Counted from the stretch's first letter, positions 36,829 to 44,748 are shown. The stretch: DNA of 44,925 nucleotides from an uncultured Collinsella sp. (GCA_900539735.1 UQDE01000017.1:1-44925); one strand, 5' to 3'. The notes: generated from the sequence alone by a model not told the origin. Numbers and translations are program-made.

Positions 36829-38778
36829 ATGGAACAGAGGGTCCTCGGGGGAAGATACCTCCTCAAGGATAAGGTGGGAACAGGCGGCATGGCGACCGTC
36901 TACCGTGCACAGGACCAGGTTCTCGACCGCACGGTAGCCGTCAAGATCATGCTGCCGCAGTATGCTGGCGACGCAACCTTCGCCGCACGCTTTAAGCAGG
37001 AGGCCCAGGCAGCAGCCGGTCTCTCCTCCCCCTATATCGTGGGCGTCTACGATTGGGGCAAGGACGGCGACACCTATTACATCGTCATGGAGTACCTGCG
37101 CGGAACCGACCTTAAGAGCGGCATCAAGAGCCACGGCGCCCTCGACCCCAAGAAGGTCGCCCAGATCGGCTCGCAGATCAGCTCCGCGCTTTCGGTCGCC
37201 CACAAGCACGAGATCATCCACCGCGACATTAAGCCGCAAAACATCATGGTGCTGCCCGACGGCAACATCAAGGTGATGGACTTTGGCATCGCGCGCGCCA
37301 AGAACAGCCACCTCACGCAAGACAACAACGTGCTGGGAACCGCCCACTACGTCAGCCCCGAGCAGACCCGTGGTCAGGACCTTGGCCCCACCTCGGATAT
37401 CTACTCGCTGGGCGTCGTGATGTACGAGTGCGCCACCGGTCGCGTCCCCTTTGACGGTGACGACGCCATCTCGGTTGCGCTCAAGCAGGTAAACGAACTG
37501 CCGGTTCCGCCGAGCCAGATCAACTCCGGCGTCGACGCCGATCTGGAGCGCATCATCCTCAAGTGCATGGAAAAGGACCCGTCGAACCGCTTCCAGACGG
37601 CAGACGAGCTGCGCCAGGTGCTCAACAACTACCTGTCCGGCCGCGCCGTCAACGTCTCCGAGCCCACGCGCATCATCGGTGCCGCGGGCGACCTGGGCGC
37701 CACCAAGACCCGTGAGCTGTCTGACTCCACACGCGCTATGGTTCGCCCCGTATCGGGCGTAAGTGGACAGACCAACCCCCGCAGCGCCGTCTCGGGTTCC
37801 ACCGGTTCCTACGAGGTCGATCAGCCCAAGTCCAACAAGAACAAGATTATCGCCGCCGTAGTCGCCGCAATCGCCGTGGTTGGCGTTGTGGTGGCCTTCG
37901 CCACCGGGCTCTTTGGGGGCGAGCAAGTTACGGTGCCCGATGTGCTTAACAAGGACCAGCAGACCGCTATCGAGCTGATCAAGGAGGCCGGCCTTGAGGT
38001 CGGAACTGTCGACCAGAGCTATAACGACGATGTCGACGAGGGCAAGGTTGCCGAGCAGACCCCCAACGGCAACACTAAGAAGCCCAAGGGCTCCAAGGTT
38101 AACCTGGTGATCTCCAAGGGCCCCAAGCCCTCCGAGAAAGTTGAGGTTCCGCAGCTCGTCGGCCTAACCAAGGACCAGGCCGAGGCCGCGCTGGCAAGCG
38201 TGGGCCTGAAGGGCAACGCAACCGAGGAGGCCAACGAGGCCGACGAAGGCCAGGTCTTTGAGCAGGGCACTGATGCCGGCAAGGAAGTCGAGAAGGGCAC
38301 GACCATCTCGTATAAGGTCTCCAGCGGTCCTGACACCACCTCCGTTCCCGATCTGACCGACATGACCGAGGCCCAGGCACGCAACGCTCTCGACATGGCC
38401 GGTTTTGGCGTCAACGTGAGCTACCAGGAGAACGATTCCGTCACCGAGGGCACCGTCATTAGCTGGAACCCCAGCGGCAAGCAGAAGCCCGGCGCCACGA
38501 TCACCGTCGTCATCGCCAAGAAGTCCGGCAAGGCCAGCGTTCCGGGCAACCTGTACGGCAAGAGCATCTCCGCCGCCGTCACCGCGCTCAACAACGCCGG
38601 ATTCTACAACATCGCATTCTGCGATCAGAACGGCAACCCCGTGAGTGGCAACGAAAACGCCACCGTGACGGGCGTCTCCCCCACTGGCAAGCAGTCCACC
38701 GACAGCACGATTACGCTGACGGTTTCGGTTTCTGGCTCTGGTACTGATTCAGGCGACGATTCCGGCACGACCAACTAG
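36829..38778 (+). CDS. pknB: PASTA-domain Ser/Thr kinase PknB
   Basis: A 649-residue transmembrane kinase. The kinase domain (about 8-270) has VGTGGMATVY, VAVKIM, HRDIKPQNIM, MDFGIARA and VSPEQTRG motifs, all canonical. A juxtamembrane stretch leads to one helix (about 338-362) and an extracytoplasmic region with three clear PASTA repeats (from about 366) and a fourth, more divergent one, before a Ser/Gly/Asp-rich end. PASTA kinases sense muropeptides or lipid II and control wall synthesis. ATG 36829 follows TTAGGAG; the frame five codons longer starts at the ribosome site itself. A spacer of about 130 bp separates it from the fusion gene. The operon's terminator is at 38831. Confidence 0.95.
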   Translation: MEQRVLGGRYLLKDKVGTGGMATVYRAQDQVLDRTVAVKIMLPQYAGDATFAARFKQEAQAAAGLSSPYIVGVYDWGKDGDTYYIVMEYLRGTDLKSGIKSHGALDPKKVAQIGSQISSALSVAHKHEIIHRDIKPQNIMVLPDGNIKVMDFGIARAKNSHLTQDNNVLGTAHYVSPEQTRGQDLGPTSDIYSLGVVMYECATGRVPFDGDDAISVALKQVNELPVPPSQINSGVDADLERIILKCMEKDPSNRFQTADELRQVLNNYLSGRAVNVSEPTRIIGAAGDLGATKTRELSDSTRAMVRPVSGVSGQTNPRSAVSGSTGSYEVDQPKSNKNKIIAAVVAAIAVVGVVVAFATGLFGGEQVTVPDVLNKDQQTAIELIKEAGLEVGTVDQSYNDDVDEGKVAEQTPNGNTKKPKGSKVNLVISKGPKPSEKVEVPQLVGLTKDQAEAALASVGLKGNATEEANEADEGQVFEQGTDAGKEVEKGTTISYKVSSGPDTTSVPDLTDMTEAQARNALDMAGFGVNVSYQENDSVTEGTVISWNPSGKQKPGATITVVIAKKSGKASVPGNLYGKSISAAVTALNNAGFYNIAFCDQNGNPVSGNENATVTGVSPTGKQSTDSTITLTVSVSGSGTDSGDDSGTTN

Positions 38779-38830
38779 TCATCAAGACGTTGCCCACAGC
38801 GGCTGATGACGCAAACACATTCGCTCAGCG

Positions 38831-38870
38831 GCGCCCGTTTGCCCCCCCCCGGCAAACGGGCGCTTTCTTT
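38831..38870 (+). terminator. Terminator of the pknB operon
   Basis: GCGCCCGTTTGCC and GGCAAACGGGCGC make a perfect 13-bp stem around a C-only loop, followed by TTTCTTT. It is the end of the plus-strand signalling operon. Confidence 0.92.
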
Positions 38871-38907
38871 ATCTGAAGCAGCAAAAACTACGGCATGCCT
38901 TTAGACC

Positions 38908-38940
38908 AAAAGAGCCCGGCACCGTAGCGGTACCGGGCTC
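38908..38940 (-). terminator. Terminator of the minus-strand tRNA locus
   Basis: On the minus strand GAGCCCGG pairs with CCGGGCTC, with an inner CCG/CGG stem, followed by TTTTGG. It lies about 10 bp beyond the outermost tRNA 3'-end copy and probably terminated the original tRNA transcript. Confidence 0.75.
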
Positions 38941-38950
38941 GATATTCCTC

Positions 38951-39214
38951 TGGTGCCCCCGGGCGGATTCGAAAACTCCCCCCGCGGGGAAATTGGCGAC
39001 GCGGGTGTCGACGGCTCGAATCCGCCGGCGGTCCCCACAAACCAGAAACGGCGCCGCCCTCGCGACGCCGTCATAATCTTCTGGTGCCCCCGGGCGGATT
39101 CGAAAACTCCCCCCCCGCGGGGAAATTGGTGACGCGGGTGTCGACGGTCCGAATCCGCCGGCGGTCCCCACAAACCAGAAACGGCGCCGCCCTCGCGACG
39201 CCGTCATAATCTTC
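38951..39214. repeat. Two tandem units of about 132 bp, each with a tRNA 3' end
   Basis: Units at 38951-39081 (131 bp) and 39082-39214 (133 bp) are nearly identical; they differ mainly in a C-run and a few single bases. Each begins with TGGTGCCCCCGGGCGGATTC, the reverse complement of a tRNA acceptor arm ending in CCA, followed about 50 bp on by an inverted copy of the T-arm region and by a hairpin ACGGCG/CGCCGT. The same 23 bases open the tRNA fragment at 39215. No unit has a matching 5' half, so none is a working tRNA. They look like scars of repeated integration at one tRNA. Confidence 0.8.
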
Positions 39215-39259
39215 TGGTGCCCCCGGGCGGATTCGAACCGTCGACACCCGCTTTAGGAG
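39215..39259 (-). other. tRNA-Arg(CCU) 3' fragment: attachment site of the element
   Basis: Read on the minus strand this is CTCCTAA (anticodon loop, CCU), AGCGG, GTGTC, a T-arm with TTCGAAT, CGGGGGC, A and CCA. That is a tRNA-Arg from the anticodon loop to its 3' end. The 5' side of the anticodon stem is absent: the next bases (ATATG on the plus strand) do not pair. This is what a tyrosine integrase leaves at the element end away from the intact gene. By orientation the intact tRNA should lie beyond the right edge. Confidence 0.8.
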
Positions 39260-39412
39260 ATATGATTTAATGCTACCCCCTACCATTCATCAAGCATCAT
39301 TGAACATCATATAACCGCAGATAAACATAGCAGTTTGTGTCTTCTGCATCCGGTAGCTGCGCCTACGCTTTTACAAACATATTACTAACAGCTTTAGCTA
39401 AACTGCACTCAT

Positions 39413-39434
39413 TGAATTGTTGAAAACTATTCAA
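39413..39434. promoter_or_regulatory. TTGAAT-ATTCAA inverted repeat before the integrase
   Basis: Two 6-bp arms 10 bp apart end 17 bp before the integrase start codon, next to its ribosome site. It could be an integrase-repressing operator. The 39260-39412 stretch has repeated CATCA-like words that may be integrase arm sites. Confidence 0.3.
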
Positions 39435-39451
39435 AGAAACGGAGTGCAAAG

Positions 39452-40699
39452 ATGTCAGAACAGCCACTCATTAGCGGAAGAGGCACGTGTTGGAAAGACA
39501 AGAGATCACCTAACACCTATCGCTATTATTTTTCCCTTGGGGTCAAGGACCCTAAGACAGGGCGTTACAAACGATCCCCAACTTATACGGTTCGTTGCAA
39601 GACTAAAACAGAAGCTAAGGCTGCAATGCAGGCCAAGCTGGCTGAAATCAACTCCTCTGGCACGATCACTAAAACTAAAAAGCCCACTTTGCTTGCGTCC
39701 TACTGCTGGGCCTTTCATGAAAATAGGGACACCGAGCTTGCGCCAACGAGCTATGAAAGAGAAGCGTACGATTGCAGGCATATCGAAGACCTATTCGGTG
39801 CGTTTCAGACAATTGAGGGGCTAACTCCCGATCTAATCGAAGAAACATATGCCGAAGCTCGTCGTACGGGAAAATACAAACCATCAGAGCTTGTACGAAT
39901 CAATGCGAAACTGCGTCAGATTCTGTCGAATGCAGTCGCAAAGAGAATAATTGACCGAAACCCCTGCGCTACCGTTCATGTTCGCAGACCACGCAACAAA
40001 AGAGAATCACTTACAATCGACCAAGTAGCTACCCTATGCACACATCTTCAACACATTGAGCTCACCGCCGAAGCTGTTGGTACGCTAGTACTAGTGTATA
40101 CGGGTATGCGAAAAGGCGAGATGCTGGGCCTCGAATGGCGCGATTGGGACCCTGCCAATAAAACCTTGAAAATTGACAGGCAGTACACCAACGATCATGA
40201 ACTGAGGGCACCCAAGTCACAAGAAAGCCAACGCAAAATCCCCGTTGGAGAAACCTTGGCCGAACGTCTTCAATCATGGTCAGCCATACAAAAAGAGCTC
40301 CTGGCCTCTCTGGGGCTGTCCCAGACTGGCAGCACTCCCATCATTAGCGATATTGCTGTCGAGCAAGGGGTCCCTACTGTCTGTCACATGAAAAACTACA
40401 TCTTCAACCATTGGTTTCGCGATTTCGCAGTTAGCTGCAATCTTGGAATCTATGAGCCGAACAATTCGACTGGCGGAAAACTATATAAGGGCATCTGCCC
40501 GCATCAGCTCAGGCATTGTGTAAGCACTTTTATGCTGGCGAACGGATCGGACGTTAGAAGCGTGCAAGGTATTCTTGGCCACGCGGACCCCAATATCACG
40601 CTCAAAACGTATACAAGCCTCGTTCAACAATCAGAAATAAAAGCAGTTAAAGGCTACGAAGACTTCATCAACGCCTATATACAGAGAAGCGAGAAATAG
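39452..40699 (+). CDS. int: Tyrosine recombinase (phage/ICE-type integrase)
   Basis: A 415-residue integrase. An N-terminal AP2-like arm-binding part (about 5-60: YRYYFSLGVKDPKTG) precedes a core-binding helical domain (about 75-180) and the catalytic domain (about 195-400). The catalytic set is visible: Arg in YTGMRKGEMLGLEW, Lys region after it, HQLRH, GHAD and Tyr in LKTYTS. It should cut at the tRNA-Arg 3' end 200 bp away and integrate the element. ATG 39452 follows GGAGTG. Its base composition is more AT-rich than the chromosomal genes to the left. Divergence from the host style fits recent transfer. Confidence 0.95.
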   Translation: MSEQPLISGRGTCWKDKRSPNTYRYYFSLGVKDPKTGRYKRSPTYTVRCKTKTEAKAAMQAKLAEINSSGTITKTKKPTLLASYCWAFHENRDTELAPTSYEREAYDCRHIEDLFGAFQTIEGLTPDLIEETYAEARRTGKYKPSELVRINAKLRQILSNAVAKRIIDRNPCATVHVRRPRNKRESLTIDQVATLCTHLQHIELTAEAVGTLVLVYTGMRKGEMLGLEWRDWDPANKTLKIDRQYTNDHELRAPKSQESQRKIPVGETLAERLQSWSAIQKELLASLGLSQTGSTPIISDIAVEQGVPTVCHMKNYIFNHWFRDFAVSCNLGIYEPNNSTGGKLYKGICPHQLRHCVSTFMLANGSDVRSVQGILGHADPNITLKTYTSLVQQSEIKAVKGYEDFINAYIQRSEK

Positions 40700-40733
40700 C
40701 ATGTTTTTCATTCATCGTTTTTTTCATAATATT

Positions 40734-40751
40734 ACGGTACTATAATACCGT
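40734..40751. promoter_or_regulatory. ACGGTA-TACCGT palindrome covering a TATAAT
   Basis: A perfect 6-bp inverted repeat with a 6-bp spacer. TATAAT (40741-40746) lies inside it, which fits a repressor site over a -10 box, although no good -35 is seen. It lies 35 bp after the integrase stop and upstream of the excisionase-like gene. Confidence 0.4.
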
Positions 40752-40816
40752 TTCCGCAGGTAGATGCTTTATTTGATTGACATCTAATGAGTTTTAATAC
40801 ATGCTAAAGCTGTCAG

Positions 40817-40895
40817 ATGACTACGCATGTAGTCATAGAAACCGGCCCCCCAAGTGCTTATGAACCTGGTACGTCTTACAAGCACAGGGAGGGCC
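40817..40895 (+). promoter_or_regulatory. Operator-like palindrome and structured leader of the excisionase-like gene
   Basis: ATGACTAC-GCAT-GTAGTCAT (40817-40836) is a perfect 8-bp palindrome. It is followed by a large fold pairing GTGCTT with AAGCAC and GGCCCCCC with GGGAGGGCC (about 40845-40895), ending 22 bp before the start codon. No T-run follows, so it is a leader structure more than a terminator. Confidence 0.4.
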
Positions 40896-40917
40896 CTCAT
40901 TGAAAGGATAGCTCATC

Positions 40918-41163
40918 ATGGCTACTCCAAAGATTAGCACCCAGGCGTCCACACCGACTTTCCCTACTGGTGCCGCTCAGTGCGATCGGTTGCTCCGCGT
41001 TAACGATATCCGCGAAATCACTGGCTGGAGCGAGAACACTGCACGCAAATTCATGCGCGAGTCCGGCAAGCTCATCCAGGTCCATCGCTCTAATTACATG
41101 TTTGAAAGCTCATTCTACGAACTTTTCAAACAGCTTGAAGGTCGTACCGCCCACCTTGACTAG
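40918..41163 (+). CDS. Excisionase-like small DNA-binding protein
   Basis: An 81-residue protein with a MerR/Xis-like helix-turn-helix (LLRVNDIREITGWSENTARK, residues 25-44), followed by a basic strand region and a short helical end. Small wing-helix proteins next to an integrase usually act as excisionases or as element regulators. GAAAGGA precedes ATG 40918. It is separated from the integrase by 218 bp containing palindromes. The next gene starts 10 bp later, so they form an operon. Excisionase function is inferred from size and position. Confidence 0.75.
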   Translation: MATPKISTQASTPTFPTGAAQCDRLLRVNDIREITGWSENTARKFMRESGKLIQVHRSNYMFESSFYELFKQLEGRTAHLD

Positions 41164-41172
41164 GCGGTAAAC

Positions 41173-41559
41173 ATGAGCGAGCTACCATCAATTTCTGACA
41201 AATATCGCGATGATGTTAATGAGCAACGAGAGATTAGAAGGAAAATGGATAACGCGAATTATATTTCGGTGCCCGACTGGGCGTGTTGTGCCACCACTGT
41301 CGCTGCCGAGCGCCTCATCCTCGGCCTAGTATGGAAGCTTGGAAATCCTTCCAAAAACAAACGAGCCATGGGCTTTTACGCAAAAAGCAAATGGATTGAG
41401 GAGCGCTACCACCTAAGTAAGAATACGATCTCCCGGGCCTATACCTCTTTGACGGATAAGGGGTTTATTCAAAAAGCGGGCGATGGCAGCTGGATGCTTA
41501 ATTACGCCGCAGTCTACCCCGCCGCAATCGAAAACGGCTGGGAGCCCAAGAAATCTTAA
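41173..41559 (+). CDS. Winged-helix protein of the element
   Basis: A 128-residue protein with a putative winged helix in its second half: KSKWIEERYHLSKNTISRAY (helix-turn-helix) followed by LTDKGFIQKAGDGSWMLN (wing). The first half has a polar N-terminus and a CCATTVAAERLILGLVW helix. This pattern is used by transcription regulators and by small replication or relaxation proteins of mobile elements. It starts 10 bp after the excisionase-like gene. I cannot tell regulation from replication; no initiator catalytic motif is visible. Confidence 0.7.
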   Translation: MSELPSISDKYRDDVNEQREIRRKMDNANYISVPDWACCATTVAAERLILGLVWKLGNPSKNKRAMGFYAKSKWIEERYHLSKNTISRAYTSLTDKGFIQKAGDGSWMLNYAAVYPAAIENGWEPKKS

Positions 41560-41643
41560 GTCCATAGCCCGACTATCGAGGTCGTGAAGGTCGGTAATCG
41601 CCGGGCGTCTATAAGAGCATGCCGCGGATGTAAAATGAAACAC

Positions 41644-41708
41644 GGTCGAATCGAAACAGTTCCCGGACAATTGGCGTCCGGCCAGACACTTCGATTCGAC
41701 CCTTTTTC
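41644..41708 (+). terminator. Nested two-stem terminator or small RNA end
   Basis: GGTCGAATCGAA (41644-41655) pairs perfectly with TTCGATTCGACC (41690-41701), enclosing a second stem CCGGAC/GTCCGG (41663-41668/41676-41681), and CTTTTT follows. It lies 85 bp after the winged-helix gene and can end that operon. The elaborate fold may be the 3' part of a small RNA. Confidence 0.65.
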
Positions 41709-42019
41709 ATGCCCGCATCTAAAACAATCCCATAATCATTCTCGACATCTTTAACGCCATCACTCCCCCGCCACCAACACGTCGTTGGTGCCATTTTCAA
41801 CGAATCGATATGGCCGTCCATTCATGGTCTTTAAGGCACGTGATATCATGAAAACGTGCGGTATTTCTCCAATCGAAAACCTGCGTGAACGCATGACTTG
41901 AGACGCCTTTTTAGAACTCACCGATCGCAGGACGACTACAAATCAACAGCGGCCGCGTATTTGTTCCCAGCCGTACGGCGTGGCGGAGTCATGCCCATTG
42001 TTGATTGGAATGTCGCACG
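41709..42019. other. Spacer between winged-helix and coiled-coil genes
   Basis: About 310 bp without a gene I accept. It holds a CACCAAC/GTTGGTG hairpin (41772-41790) followed by CCATTTTC. Base composition changes here from AT-richer on the left to GC-rich on the right, so it may be a junction between modules of the element. Confidence 0.35.
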
Positions 42020-42586
42020 ATGACAGACGAGAGAAAAATCAGGGAGATCTACGGTTACGGCATGAAGTCCGTCCTCGATGAGGCCGCCGAGCGAATCGAG
42101 GCGAGGTGGCGGGAGAAGCTGCTGCGCGAGACCGCCGACCTCAGGACCGAGAACGCACTGCTCATGGCCCAGGTGGATGAATTCAGCCGCAAGCTCGCCG
42201 AGGCGACGGATCGGAATGAAAAGATTGAGGCCGACTGCAATGAGCGGATTGCCTTTATAGAGGAGAAGTTCGAACTCGATACCGCGAATCTCGAACTCGA
42301 GAACAACGAGCTCCACGCCGCAAGCATCAGGTACCTCTCCCGTGCTAAGGGCCTCGGCAGGCAGGTTGTCCAACTCCATGCCGAGGCTGAGGCCATGGTC
42401 GATGAGATCGAGCGGCTGCGCGGCGAGCGTGACACTGCACTGAAAGCCCAAGCCGACACACTCCTGGCCCAGCGCGACCTGATGGCCGAGATCGCCGCCC
42501 TCAAGGACCGTCTCGCCGCCTCCGAGCAGCGGGCGGCCGTGGCCGAGGCCAAGGTCGAGGTCATGACCCAGATGAAGGGCGAGTAG
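42020..42586 (+). CDS. Coiled-coil protein of the element
   Basis: A 188-residue protein made almost wholly of heptad-like helix from about residue 10 to 185, very rich in Glu, Ala, Lys, Arg and Leu, with no membrane segment or catalytic motif. A short conserved-looking head (MTDERKIREIYGYGMKSVLDE) precedes it. I do not recognise a family. Such proteins on elements act as structural or adaptor parts. ATG 42020 is chosen; an in-frame TTG five codons earlier is possible. The ribosome site is weak. It converges on the three metallophosphoesterase genes. Confidence 0.6.
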   Translation: MTDERKIREIYGYGMKSVLDEAAERIEARWREKLLRETADLRTENALLMAQVDEFSRKLAEATDRNEKIEADCNERIAFIEEKFELDTANLELENNELHAASIRYLSRAKGLGRQVVQLHAEAEAMVDEIERLRGERDTALKAQADTLLAQRDLMAEIAALKDRLAASEQRAAVAEAKVEVMTQMKGE

Positions 42587-42615
42587 CCCCGCGCTTCTCC
42601 TATCAGGCGGCTGAT

Positions 42616-42656
42616 TTCTAGGAATCTTCTAGAGCGCTTCCAGAAGGTTCCTAGAA
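42616..42656 (-). terminator. Long palindrome at the end of the metallophosphoesterase operon
   Basis: TTCTAGGAA (42616-42624) pairs with TTCCTAGAA (42648-42656), and CTTCT with AGAAG, giving a 14-bp imperfect stem that contains the stop codon of the last metallophosphoesterase. There is no T-run. It may protect or end both convergent transcripts. Confidence 0.55.
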
Positions 42657-43366
42657 CCGGGCGCAGCATCTTCGATCGGCACGATGTCTCGGTAGATCAG
42701 GCGATGCTTGGCGTCGCGCCATTCGTCGCCGTGGTAATGCCCGAAGAACCAGGTTCGGTAGCCGAGCCGTCCGTCGAGCTCGCCAAGGAATCGTTGCAGC
42801 CGGTCGCCCCGATACTCGCGTCCGCACTCGCGGCACAGTCCCTCAGCAAGGACGGCCGGCGCCTCGTGACTCACCACGTAGTCGACCCTCCAGCCCACGC
42901 GGGCGAGTGCGGCGCGGCATTGGCCCATCTCCTCCTCGCTCGGCATCTCCTCGGGCCACCAGCTCCTCCCCTCCCTGCGATACTGCCTGTCGTTGCTCGC
43001 GGCGCCGCCCATGGCAAGGACTGTGAGTCCGTCGATATCGAACACCTCTCCGCGCATCAGGTGCAGCACGTGCGGTCGCGCCTCATGAACGAGGCCGCTG
43101 TTCCACTCCCGCACCGGCAGTTCTGCCAGCATCCGGTGGTTCTCGTGGTTTCCGTCTACGAAGCACGTGGTCCATGGCTTCGACTCGAACCAGTCGAGCC
43201 AGTATTTCTCGGCGTTGGACCCATCCCAGACAAAGCCGAAGTCGCCGGCCACGATCACCACGTCATCGCGCGTCAGGGTCCGGCCCAGCGGCCAATTCGT
43301 GAAGGCAAACCGGCTGGACCCGTACTCGGCCCTGCCGTGCACGTCACCTGTCGCATAGACCGTCAT
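42629..43366 (-). CDS. Metallophosphoesterase, third gene of the operon
   Basis: A 245-residue calcineurin-like phosphoesterase. Motifs: ATGDVHG (D8, H10), AGDFGF, VDGNHE, VSHEAP and FGHYHGD, a full two-metal set. It is clearly a paralogue of the gene at 43366-44091: the motifs TVYxTGDxHG, GEVFxxDG, MGGA, SWWPxExP and GHxHxD are shared. ATG 43366 overlaps the upstream stop codon (TGATG). No signal peptide. These proteins could cleave phosphodiesters, nucleotides or phosphoproteins; I cannot tell which. Its stop lies in a palindrome. Confidence 0.85.
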   Translation of the reverse strand: MTVYATGDVHGRAEYGSSRFAFTNWPLGRTLTRDDVVIVAGDFGFVWDGSNAEKYWLDWFESKPWTTCFVDGNHENHRMLAELPVREWNSGLVHEARPHVLHLMRGEVFDIDGLTVLAMGGAASNDRQYRREGRSWWPEEMPSEEEMGQCRAALARVGWRVDYVVSHEAPAVLAEGLCRECGREYRGDRLQRFLGELDGRLGYRTWFFGHYHGDEWRDAKHRLIYRDIVPIEDAAPGSRNLLEAL

Positions 43367-44091
43367 CAGTACGCACCCCACGGCAGGAGTTTGTCCCCGA
43401 GCCTCACGATCCGGTCATACAGCACCGTGTGCCGTTCGTCCGGATTGCCGTCTCGGTGAAAATGGCCGTAATACCAGCGCTTGTAGCCCAGGCGGTCCTC
43501 GAGCTCGTCAAGGAATTCGGTCAGCCGGTCCACATCGGGGCGTTCCCAGCCCGGGTCCGGGTAGAGCGTCGGCGAGAGCATGCGCGTCGGGCAGGTATGG
43601 GTGATGACGCAGTCGACCTTCCAGCCGACCTCGTCGAGCTTTGTCCGCGCGGTATCGAAATCGCGCTCGTCCGGGAGCTCCTGAGGCCACCAGCTGGAAT
43701 ACGGCACGCGGTATTCCCTGTCCACGCTCGTGGCACCGCCCATGGTGAAGACCGTCGATCCGTCGAGCTCGAAGACCTCGCCGCGCGTCAGGCGCCGAAT
43801 GGGCGAGGTGTCCGACAGGCGCTGCGTCAGCCCGCCATGCCACATCTCCATGGGGCGCTCCGCCCAGTGATCGAAGCGCTCGTGGTTGCCGTCGACGAAC
43901 AGCACCGTGTAGGGGCGCGACTCCAGCCAAGCGATATCGGCGCATTCCTCGGCAGAGAAGTCCCACGGAAAGCCAAAGTCGCCGGCGATGATCAGATAGT
44001 CGTCGCTGCCAAGGCTATCCCCAAGCTCCCAGTCGCGGAGCTTTTGCATGTCGAGCCCACCGTGGATGTCGCCTGTCACATAGACCGTCAT
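43366..44091 (-). CDS. Metallophosphoesterase, second gene of the operon
   Basis: A 241-residue calcineurin-like phosphoesterase with VTGDIHG (D8, H10), IIAGDFGFPWD, VDGNHE, ITHTCP and YGHFHRD. ATG 44091 overlaps the upstream gene's stop (ATGA), so translation is coupled; a long in-frame extension upstream is the shadow of that gene. Paralogue of the downstream gene, with an extra Asp/Glu-rich middle loop. The two differ enough to suggest separate substrates or an old duplication. Confidence 0.85.
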   Translation of the reverse strand: MTVYVTGDIHGGLDMQKLRDWELGDSLGSDDYLIIAGDFGFPWDFSAEECADIAWLESRPYTVLFVDGNHERFDHWAERPMEMWHGGLTQRLSDTSPIRRLTRGEVFELDGSTVFTMGGATSVDREYRVPYSSWWPQELPDERDFDTARTKLDEVGWKVDCVITHTCPTRMLSPTLYPDPGWERPDVDRLTEFLDELEDRLGYKRWYYGHFHRDGNPDERHTVLYDRIVRLGDKLLPWGAY

Positions 44092-44726
44092 CGGATCGCC
44101 TCTTTCCGCTTGTAAGCCGCCAGCTCGCGCTCGACCTGCCTGTCGCCGGTCTCGTTGACCCACCAGGGCCATTTCACCCGGCCGCACGGCTCGTCGACTC
44201 CGGCGAACCATTCCCTCAGCTCGTCGAGGCTCACCGGGGAGTGCCCGTTGGCATCGCAACCGACGTCGTAGCGCAGAAGGCCCTGCTTGCGGTTGAACTC
44301 GTTGTACGCGCCGCCGCTGCTGTGGATGTGCCCGTGGAGGTGCCACGATCCATGGTTCATGCCCTGCCAGTCGGCCATGGGGTAATGGCTCAGGACGATC
44401 TTCTGCCCGTCGATCTTGAGCACGCAGATCGGCGGCTCCACGGTGAAGGCGCCCGCGACCGCCGGCTGGGTCCAGTCCTTGTCGTGGTTTCCCGGGACTA
44501 GGTGGATGCGCCTGCAGGCGATCCGCTTGCGCAGCCCGTAGGCGTCCTGGGCGGTCATCTTGAATGAGAAATCCCCCAGGATGTAGAGCTCGTCGTCCAC
44601 GGCAACCCTGCCGTTGATGTTGTCGACGATGGCGTCGTTCATCTGCCAAATCGTCTCCCACGGGCGGTCGGTGAACTTCAGCACGTTCTCATGCCCGAAG
44701 TGGGTATCGCTGGTAAACCAGATCAT
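44088..44726 (-). CDS. Metallophosphoesterase, first gene of the operon
   Basis: A 212-residue phosphoesterase of a different, phage-like branch, with TSDTHFGHENV, ILGDFSF, LVPGNHD, LSHYPM and LHGHIHS motifs in the usual order. ATG 44726 follows AAAGGAG; an extension to 44819 has no ribosome site and runs through a terminator-like hairpin. It heads a three-gene operon of phosphoesterases. Similar single genes occur in phages; a run of three is unusual. Substrate unknown. Confidence 0.85.
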   Translation of the reverse strand: MIWFTSDTHFGHENVLKFTDRPWETIWQMNDAIVDNINGRVAVDDELYILGDFSFKMTAQDAYGLRKRIACRRIHLVPGNHDKDWTQPAVAGAFTVEPPICVLKIDGQKIVLSHYPMADWQGMNHGSWHLHGHIHSSGGAYNEFNRKQGLLRYDVGCDANGHSPVSLDELREWFAGVDEPCGRVKWPWWVNETGDRQVERELAAYKRKEAIR

Positions 44727-44748
44727 ATTTATGTCTCCTTTTATCGCT

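Noticed and set aside
38951..39214. CRISPR array
   Set aside because: Only two long units that contain tRNA ends and no short repeat-spacer pattern; no cas gene in the window.
38951..39259. A complete tRNA or a tmRNA gene
   Set aside because: No copy has a 5' acceptor strand or D-arm that pairs with the 3' end, and no tag-peptide frame is present.
38869..39286. Several minus-strand frames across the tRNA repeats
   Set aside because: They translate tRNA ends and their repeats (for example VRIRPGAPE-type sequence) and are not proteins.
44092..44661. Extension of the second metallophosphoesterase to 44661
   Set aside because: The extra part is an out-of-frame reading of the upstream phosphoesterase; it is Arg/Gly/Pro-rich and lacks motifs.
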